A DNA stretch of 9,625 nucleotides. Source: an uncultured Ruminococcus sp. Its GTDB lineage: Bacteria > Bacillota > Clostridia > Oscillospirales > Ruminococcaceae. Within the stretch, counting starts at the first letter, position 1, and each line of letters starts with the position of its first letter. Where the stretch lies: the NCBI GenBank assembly GCA_946186215.1, contig CAMHMM010000054.1, positions 1 to 9,625 on the forward strand, given 5' to 3'. The position numbers and the translations under genes were made by a program. Below the pieces are notes generated by a model. It had not been told where the DNA came from and did no database searches. It saw only the letters and a program-made list of their open reading frames with translations. This document shows positions 5,583-9,625 of the stretch, piece by piece.

Positions 5583-6614
5583 ATGGAAACCGTTTCGTAT
5601 AAATGCCTAAACTGCGGAGCAGAGCTTGCATGGAACCCCGACAAGAGTCTGTTTTCATGCGAATACTGTTCCTCCGATTTTACAGAGGATGAGCTGAAAA
5701 ACAATGCTGCTGAATCGGCTGACGAAGAGCCCGAGCAGTTTGACGGCGAGACCGATGTGTATGTGTGCGCAAGCTGCGGCGCGGAAATATTCTGCGACCA
5801 CAACACTGCTGCCACTTTCTGCTACTACTGCCACAACCCTGTTTCACTGAAGGGCAGACTGATAGGGCAGTACAAGCCGGATAAGATAATCCCGTTCAGG
5901 CTCAGCCGTGAAAGGGCAGTGGAGCTTTTCAAGGAAAGATGCCAGAAGAAGCTGTTTCTCCCCTCGGATTTTCTTTCCAACAGTACGATAGAGAAAATGA
6001 CCGGTCTGTATGTGCCTTTCTGGATAGCCGATGTTGATGTGAAGGCATATGCAGCGGGCAGAGCGACCGAATCGCATTCCTCCCGCAGAGGTGACCGCAC
6101 CTATGTCACCGAGACTACCTACAGTCTTGAACGAGAGGGAAAGATGCGTTTTACGGGAGTTCCCGCAGACGGCTCGAAGCGTATCGACGACAGTGTTATG
6201 GATGCGGTAGAGCCCTTTAACTATGAGGATCTCAAGCCCTTTGATATGTCATTCCTTTCAGGTTTTTTCTGCGATAAATACGATGTTGACAAGGATGAGG
6301 TCTTCCCCCGCATCAAGGAAAGAGTAGACAATGATGCGGTCAATCTGCTCAAGGAAACCATGACAAGGCACGGCGCAGTGACGATCACCGATAAGCGTGT
6401 CAGCGTTCTTAACACCACATGGAAGTATATACTTCTTCCCGTTTGGTTCATGACCTACAAATACAGGGGCACGGTGTACAGCTATGCCATCAACGGCCAG
6501 ACATCAAAGCCTGCGGGCAAGTATCCGCTGAGTGTGGGCAAGCTGGCAGTTATGGTAGCGATCATCATGGCTGTCGTAACGGGCATCGGCGTTCTGATAG
6601 GCGGTGTGATATGA
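5583..6614 (+). CDS. Zinc-ribbon membrane protein, YdjG-like
   Basis: A 343-residue protein starting 6 nt after AGGAG (5572-5576). The N-terminus has two zinc ribbons of identical spacing, CX2CX14CX2C: C8/C11/C26/C29 and C62/C65/C80/C83, separated by an acidic linker (41-60). A central domain follows (95-300) with LYVPFWIADVDV (142-153) and KYILLPVWFMTYKYRG (281-296), features typical of YdjG-type proteins. A conserved-looking NGQTSKPAGKYPLSVGK (304-320) leads into one C-terminal membrane helix (321-343). The ribbons therefore face the cytoplasm on a tail-anchored protein. In B. subtilis YdjG and YdjH are the membrane partners of PspA. Such proteins are sometimes mislabelled 'TFIIB zinc ribbon' or RNA polymerase subunit P because of the ribbon; nothing else supports a transcription role. 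Its stop overlaps the next start (ATGA). Confidence 0.85.
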   Translation: METVSYKCLNCGAELAWNPDKSLFSCEYCSSDFTEDELKNNAAESADEEPEQFDGETDVYVCASCGAEIFCDHNTAATFCYYCHNPVSLKGRLIGQYKPDKIIPFRLSRERAVELFKERCQKKLFLPSDFLSNSTIEKMTGLYVPFWIADVDVKAYAAGRATESHSSRRGDRTYVTETTYSLEREGKMRFTGVPADGSKRIDDSVMDAVEPFNYEDLKPFDMSFLSGFFCDKYDVDKDEVFPRIKERVDNDAVNLLKETMTRHGAVTITDKRVSVLNTTWKYILLPVWFMTYKYRGTVYSYAINGQTSKPAGKYPLSVGKLAVMVAIIMAVVTGIGVLIGGVI

Positions 6615-7411
6615 AAAAAATAATATCGCTTATTGCAGTGATGCTTATTTCCGTGTGTCTGGGCTGTACCGTAAGCGCGGATGAAGCAGCACTTCCTGCG
6701 GATGTGCAGATCTATCTGGAGGACAATGCAGATATCTACTCGGATGCCGAGGAAGCGCTGGTTCGCAAGAAGCTCACGGATGCCGCAATGGAAACAGGCT
6801 GGTGCTACGGCATATACACCACAAAGGAGTTTGACTACGATCCTGACAGGTACGGCGAAAGCCAGGCATATGTGCTGGCGGGCAGAAAGGCAGAGGAGAT
6901 CTACAAGGAAGTATTCGGCGCAGACAAATCGGGAATACTTTTCTTCTGTGATGTTGGTTACCGCTACACTGTTATCGCCAATGATGCGGAGCAGTATATA
7001 GTCGGCAAGCGCTTTGACAACCTCAATTCCGCCATGAAGGACAAATACTTCGACTATGATGACATGGGCGTTGTAAATGTGCTTACCACCAAGACTGTGG
7101 AATACTACAAGCGCGGACCGGGCTCGTCTGATATAACCGTTCTCACTGTGGTGATACCTCTTGTGATCGCAGTGATAATATCTGTGATAGCCTGCGCAGT
7201 TGTGGCTTCTAATTACAAGAGCCTTGAAAAGCCGGATACAAGGCGCTACCTTGCAAAGAATCACACGAATATATACAAAAAGGTGGATCGCATAGTTTCC
7301 ACAAGGAATTACTCCTACTCCAATTCCTCGGGAAGCGGCGGCGGACACGGAGGCGGCGGCGGATTTTCCGGCGGAAGCTTCGGCGGCGGCGGTTTCGGCG
7401 GTCACCGTTAA
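6611..7411 (+). CDS. TPM-domain membrane protein with glycine-rich tail (YdjH-like)
   Basis: A 266-residue protein. The start at 6611 is chosen for the ATGA overlap with the previous stop and because it begins a signal sequence (MKK, hydrophobic 4-19, cleavage likely after VSA at 23). Longer frames upstream lie inside the previous gene. Residues about 30-168 form the TPM domain (TLP18.3/Psb32/MOLO-1 fold): the helix ADIYSDAEEALVRKKL (40-55), strands around WCYGIYTTKEFD and KSGILFFCDVGYRYTVIA (106-123), and a C-terminal helix DMGVVNVLTTKTVEYYK. A membrane helix spans about 176-200. A cytoplasmic linker with basic residues follows, ending in a tail (241-266) made largely of Gly with Ser/Phe/His. 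This is the classic YgcG/YdjH layout, with TPM outside the membrane. Plant TPM proteins have phosphatase activity or help photosystem repair; the bacterial role is unclear. It is the last gene of the operon. Confidence 0.85.
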   Translation: MKKIISLIAVMLISVCLGCTVSADEAALPADVQIYLEDNADIYSDAEEALVRKKLTDAAMETGWCYGIYTTKEFDYDPDRYGESQAYVLAGRKAEEIYKEVFGADKSGILFFCDVGYRYTVIANDAEQYIVGKRFDNLNSAMKDKYFDYDDMGVVNVLTTKTVEYYKRGPGSSDITVLTVVIPLVIAVIISVIACAVVASNYKSLEKPDTRRYLAKNHTNIYKKVDRIVSTRNYSYSNSSGSGGGHGGGGGFSGGSFGGGGFGGHR

Positions 7412-7431
7412 GATATAACACCGGATATGTT

Positions 7432-7481
7432 CCTTCCCGTTCTATGATGGGAAAGGCACATGATAAGACCATCAGTGCTTT
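7432..7481 (+). promoter_or_regulatory. Overlapping alternative hairpins in the leader before the HExxH gene
   Basis: Two stems share bases 7453-7456: CCTTCCC (7432-7438) with GGGAAAGG (7449-7456), and AAGGCAC-TGAT (7453-7464, one bulge) with ATCAGTGCTTT (7471-7481). They cannot form fully at the same time. They lie just before the intrinsic terminator at 7493-7530, an arrangement seen in attenuators. There is also a TATAAT at 7481-7486, but without a convincing -35 box. No known riboswitch consensus is recognised. Confidence 0.35.
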
Positions 7482-7492
7482 ATAATGCTACG

Positions 7493-7530
7493 GGCTTCAA
7501 TGAGATACTTGAAGCCTCTCTTTGTTTTTT
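7493..7530 (+). terminator. Intrinsic terminator after the envelope operon
   Basis: A perfect 8-bp stem GGCTTCAA/TTGAAGCC (7493-7500 and 7509-7516) with an 8-nt loop is followed by TCTCTTTGTTTTTT. It ends the six-gene operon. It lies only 13 nt before the next ATG, so the binding site of the next gene falls directly after the U-tract; it may double as an attenuator for that gene. Confidence 0.88.
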
Positions 7531-7543
7531 AGTGAGGCAGTAA

Positions 7544-8425
7544 ATGAAGAAAATTACAGGCAGGGAAGTTATAGCTTCTGCAGCGGAGATATATCCCCAG
7601 TTATATCTGAATACGGATGATGAAGGCCGCAGACAGTACGGTGATGTGGTGCTCAAGGGCACAGTGCCGCAGGTGCGCCGCCTTGATCATTTTATCACCG
7701 ATGAGGGCGATTCATGGGTGCAGGAGGATACGCCTGCTGGGGCTGTGGATGTTATCACCCTTGTCAACCGTGAGGACTTTGAGCTCTTTTATCGGATAAT
7801 GGGCTGCAAATGCTGCAATGATGAGGTGCCTCCCACAATGGGCGGTGTGATACTCGACGGAGTTGTGAACTGGGATAAGATACGCGGCCACAAGCACAGA
7901 TATACAGCTCAGTGCATGGAAAACGGAACGGAATGCGACTGGAAAAGCGAATTCAAAAGATTCACAGCTGATAAAGCAAATTATCGTGATGCGCTTATAA
8001 TCCTCAGCTGCGGGGGCTACAGCGGTTTTTCCGGAGACAGCTTCGGCTTTTCGGAGGATGAATGGAGAGCGTATTCCCATAAGATAAGAAAGGCTCACGA
8101 ATGTACACATTTCATATGCAGGCGGCTTTTCCATGATCAGATAGAGCCTGTGTGGGATGAGATCGTTGCGGATGCTGCGGGGATAGTTTCTGCATTCAGA
8201 CACTTTGATGCAAAAATGGAATGTGCGTTCCTCGGTGTGGACGAGAACGGATACACAGGCGGGCGGCTTGAAAACTATACCGACCGCGAAGCTATCGGGG
8301 AGACCGCACGCAGGGTGTATGATGTGATAATGAGCATAGACGGGCTTTGCAGAGAGAACAGCGGCATCACGCCATATGATCTTGCGATAATGCTCGAGAA
8401 AAAACAGCACGAATTGTGGAAGTGA
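7544..8425 (+). CDS. Unrecognised HExxH-motif protein, putative zinc metalloprotein
   Basis: A 293-residue soluble protein with no signal peptide or membrane helix, preceded by GTGAGG (7532-7537) 6 nt from the ATG. I do not recognise the family. The notable feature is HECTH (185-189) in the helix KIRKAHECTHFICRRLF. It is followed 17 residues later by E206 in WDEIVADAAG (204-213). HExxH plus a downstream Glu in an 'E-x-x-A-D' helix is the pattern of gluzincin-type zinc peptidases. A cysteine cluster C88/C90/C91 and further Cys (C124, C131, C156, C187, C192) give it a high Cys content. The N-terminal half (1-130) has no motif I can name. A serine/glycine-rich loop (SCGGYSGFSGDSFGFS, 155-170) precedes the HExxH helix. 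It is expressed either by readthrough of the terminator at 7493-7530 or from an uncertain promoter in 7450-7490. Peptidase activity is inference; some HExxH proteins have lost catalysis. Confidence 0.75.
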   Translation: MKKITGREVIASAAEIYPQLYLNTDDEGRRQYGDVVLKGTVPQVRRLDHFITDEGDSWVQEDTPAGAVDVITLVNREDFELFYRIMGCKCCNDEVPPTMGGVILDGVVNWDKIRGHKHRYTAQCMENGTECDWKSEFKRFTADKANYRDALIILSCGGYSGFSGDSFGFSEDEWRAYSHKIRKAHECTHFICRRLFHDQIEPVWDEIVADAAGIVSAFRHFDAKMECAFLGVDENGYTGGRLENYTDREAIGETARRVYDVIMSIDGLCRENSGITPYDLAIMLEKKQHELWK

Positions 8426-8430
8426 AAAAT

Positions 8431-8457
8431 TGCCCGCTGTGAATCTCACAGCGGGCA
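8431..8457 (-). terminator. Strong terminator of the ECF S-component gene
   Basis: A perfect 12-bp stem (8431-8442 with 8446-8457) closed by ATC. On the minus strand it is followed by ATTTTTC, a U-tract that reaches into the stop codon of the convergent gene at 8423-8425. On the plus strand GATATGTC follows, so it acts best for the minus-strand gene, though the stem is stable both ways. Confidence 0.85.
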
Positions 8458-8484
8458 GATATGTCAGCGTAGAAAACGATCATA

Positions 8485-9060
8485 TCAGTTTGCAGGCTTT
8501 TCCTGAGGCTTCAGTGCGGGAAAAATGCCTGTTCTTTTGAGTGCGGCGGAAATGCCGTAGTAGAGGGGAACTGCTATTACGACGGCAAGTGCGCCGTTTA
8601 TGCCGGAAACAACAGCCTTTGCGCCTACAACAGTAAGTGCAGCCTGTACATCTGCGCCTGCGGCGGTCTGTACGACAAAGGTCTTGAGCAGATAGAGGAT
8701 GATGTAGACTATCTGGCCTGCGACTGCAGAGAGCACTACGACTGCAGGTGAGTCATTCTTTGCGGCCTTTCTTTTGAGTATGCCGGCTGTGAAGCCCATA
8801 GCGAACTTTGAGAAGAATGTGTAGGGCGCAGATGCGATATACAGGGGATTGAGCAGGTCAAAAAGCCCTGCGCCTATTCCTGCGGAAAGCCCGCCGACTA
8901 TCTCCCCGAAAAGAAGTCCCGCAAGCAGCGGCATGGAATTTCCCAGATGAACACGGGTATCAAGGCTCGGTATGCGTATTTCAAGGTAGTTGCCGAGAAA
9001 TACGAGTGCAGCCATAAAGCCTGTTATAACTATTCTTTGAAGTGTGGTCTTGGATCTCAT
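8485..9060 (-). CDS. ECF transporter S component (substrate-binding membrane subunit)
   Basis: A 191-residue integral membrane protein, the typical length for an S component of energy-coupling factor vitamin/micronutrient importers. About six hydrophobic segments are visible (approximately 9-28, 43-62, 64-77, 84-96, 106-130 and 148-173). The stretch RVHLGNSMPLLAGLLFGEIVG (36-56), GIGAGLFDLLNP (61-72) and PYTFFSKFAMGFTAG (79-93) match the ECF_trS/ribofla-type pattern 'HLG-x-x-PLLAGLLFG ... G-x-GD-L-L ... P-x-TF-x-x-K-x-x-MG'. The shared EcfA/EcfT energising subunits are not in the window, as usual for group II S components encoded alone. A Shine-Dalgarno sequence AAGGAAGGG (9071-9079) lies 10 nt upstream. 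The substrate cannot be assigned: no riboswitch is found, the leader being only about 27 nt. Its own promoter and terminator make it a single-gene unit. Confidence 0.85.
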   Translation of the reverse strand: MRSKTTLQRIVITGFMAALVFLGNYLEIRIPSLDTRVHLGNSMPLLAGLLFGEIVGGLSAGIGAGLFDLLNPLYIASAPYTFFSKFAMGFTAGILKRKAAKNDSPAVVVLSAVAGQIVYIILYLLKTFVVQTAAGADVQAALTVVGAKAVVSGINGALAVVIAVPLYYGISAALKRTGIFPALKPQEKPAN

Positions 9061-9093
9061 ACGATCATGTCCCTTCCTTAATGTGTTGATTTA

Positions 9094-9122
9094 ATTATAT
9101 TCCTCGTGACGGGATAAATCAA
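9094..9122 (-). promoter_or_regulatory. Sigma-A-type promoter for the ECF S-component gene
   Basis: Read on the minus strand: -35 TTGATT (9117-9122), a 17-bp spacer, and consensus -10 TATAAT (9094-9099). The start is expected near 9087, which leaves a 27-nt leader and no room for a riboswitch. Confidence 0.8.
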
Positions 9123-9270
9123 ATGCCGTTTTTCAAAGCGGACAGGAAGTTAATTTGAATAATATGGCCAAGTTTTGTACTGATATAGCAATGCTTATTG
9201 TGTGAAAGTGACAACGATATCAAGGCGTTTTAGCGGCTTTAAATATGGATACGGCGATATCAATAAAATT
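9123..9270. other. Non-coding gap without a recognised gene
   Basis: Together with flanking sites this stretch forms the 378-nt gene-free interval 9061-9438. I see no open frame with a binding site; the only short ones are 12-13 codons. A 9-bp direct repeat CGATATCAA occurs at 9215-9223 and 9255-9263, and a small inverted repeat CAAT-GCTT-ATTG at 9189-9200. Neither can be assigned a function. Because a terminator follows on the plus strand, a short non-coding RNA here is possible but no convincing promoter for it is visible. Confidence 0.4.
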
Positions 9271-9271
9271 T

Positions 9272-9303
9272 GCGGTTTATTAACACCGCGTTTTTGCTTT
9301 TTT
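9272..9303 (+). terminator. Terminator-like hairpin upstream of the amidohydrolase gene
   Basis: GCGGT (9272-9276) pairs with ACCGC (9285-9289) around an 8-nt loop and is followed by GTTTTTGCTTTTTT. The stem is short, so strength is moderate. No plus-strand gene lies before it in the interval, so it either ends a small RNA or serves as an attenuator, or blocks readthrough. Confidence 0.5.
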
Positions 9304-9322
9304 GTAGAATATAGGTTATGAT
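9294..9322 (+). promoter_or_regulatory. Weak candidate promoter for the amidohydrolase gene
   Basis: -10 TATGAT (9317-9322) has five of six consensus bases, with TTGCTT (9294-9299) 17 bp upstream as a poor -35. The -35 overlaps the U-tract of the preceding terminator-like hairpin. The resulting leader of about 110 nt (9329-9438) has no riboswitch I can recognise. Confidence 0.4.
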
Positions 9323-9438
9323 ATACGAATATATGGTGTCGGGCAATAGGCCGATGCTATAACCGCGCCGCTGTTTTCTAAGAACGCTTTGAAAGATCAG
9401 ATGACAAGATAAAACCACGACTGTACAGGAGATAAAAT

Positions 9439-9625
9439 ATGAATACACTTAAAATAGCACTTTTACAGATCGCGCCCACGGGTACGACAGAAGGAAATCT
9501 CAGAAAGGGCACAGAGGCCTGTGAGAAAGCAAAGGAAGCAGGAGCGGATATCGCACTGTTCCCCGAGATGTTCAGCAATGGCTATGCGATCTATGACCGC
9601 CCCGCATCTGAGTGGACTGCCGAGG
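9439..9625 (+). CDS. Nitrilase-superfamily carbon-nitrogen hydrolase, N-terminal part (partial)
   Basis: The first 62 residues of a carbon-nitrogen hydrolase, cut by the right window edge. The start is set by AGGAG (9427-9431), 7 nt upstream. The opening MNTLKIALLQIAP is the first strand of the nitrilase fold. It is followed by a helix with NLRKGTEACEKAKEAGAD (20-37) and ALFPEMFSNGY (39-49), in which E43 is the catalytic Glu of the Glu-Lys-Cys triad; the Lys and Cys lie beyond the edge. Family members hydrolyse amides or N-carbamoyl compounds (for example N-carbamoylputrescine, omega-amides, formamide) in the cytosol. The specific substrate cannot be decided from this fragment. Confidence 0.85.
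   Translation, partial: MNTLKIALLQIAPTGTTEGNLRKGTEACEKAKEAGADIALFPEMFSNGYAIYDRPASEWTAE

Noticed and set aside
5583..5680. Zinc ribbon read as a TFIIB-like or RNA polymerase subunit
   Set aside because: The C-terminal membrane helix, the second ribbon and the operon context fit a YdjG-type membrane protein.
6419..6610. 64-codon N-terminal extension of the TPM protein
   Set aside because: It lies wholly inside the upstream gene in another frame; the ATG at 6611 opens a proper signal peptide and overlaps the previous stop.
6482..7405. Open frame of 307 codons on the minus strand opposite the YdjG-like and TPM genes
   Set aside because: It arises from codon bias; its Ala/Ser-rich start is the complement of the Gly-rich tail. 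It crosses two well-supported genes.
7712..8449. Open frame of 245 codons on the minus strand opposite the HExxH gene
   Set aside because: It overlaps the terminator of the S-component gene and has no recognisable domain; the sense frame has a binding site and the HExxH motif.
9245..9283. 13-codon frame just before the terminator-like hairpin, possible leader peptide
   Set aside because: It has no clear binding site and no run of regulatory codons; its stop falling in the hairpin loop is likely chance.
9329..9438. Riboswitch in the leader of the amidohydrolase gene
   Set aside because: No conserved core of a known class is recognisable and only a 4-bp stem is visible.

Overview
The window looks like chromosomal DNA from a Gram-positive, low-to-moderate GC Clostridia relative, probably Ruminococcus or a close Oscillospiraceae genus. 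The evidence is strong AGGAGG-type ribosome binding sites, near-consensus sigma-A promoters (several TTGAC/TTGAT boxes 16-17 bp from TATAAT), intrinsic terminators and overall protein flavour. The genus is an inference; no rRNA or marker gene is present to fix it. I see no mobile element, CRISPR array or tRNA.

Layout. At the left edge (2-289, +) is the C-terminal tail of an oligopeptide ABC transporter substrate-binding protein. It converges on a NodB-type polysaccharide deacetylase (395-1096, -), with a shared hairpin between them. The deacetylase is divergent from a small protein with two AbrB-like repeats (1344-1811, +); the two promoters sit back to back at 1193-1284. Next comes trmO (1992-2642, +), for methylation of t6A37 in tRNA, behind a perfect consensus promoter.

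The centre (2794-7411, +) is an apparent six-gene operon running from a promoter at 2712-2739 to a terminator at 7493-7530. It encodes an exported protein with cell-wall-binding-type repeats, a 42-residue single-helix membrane microprotein (too short to be noticed in many annotations), a YdjI-like SPFH protein with three zinc ribbons, a flavodoxin, a YdjG-like zinc-ribbon membrane protein and a YdjH-like TPM-domain membrane protein. The YdjG/YdjH/YdjI set is known in Bacillus subtilis next to the PspA-family protein YdjF, in an envelope-stress module. Here the set is present without PspA, with a flavodoxin inserted and two small surface or membrane proteins in front. This is the most interesting part of the window: a variant membrane-stress system.

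Right part. After the operon comes a structured leader ending in an intrinsic terminator only 13 nt before the start of an unrecognised HExxH metalloprotein (7544-8425, +). That gene converges on an ECF transporter S component (8485-9060, -) with its own promoter and terminator. A gap of about 380 nt (9061-9438) holds the S-component promoter, a terminator-like hairpin on the plus strand with no gene before it, and a weak promoter. It is followed by the start of a nitrilase-superfamily amidohydrolase cut by the right edge (9439-9625, +).
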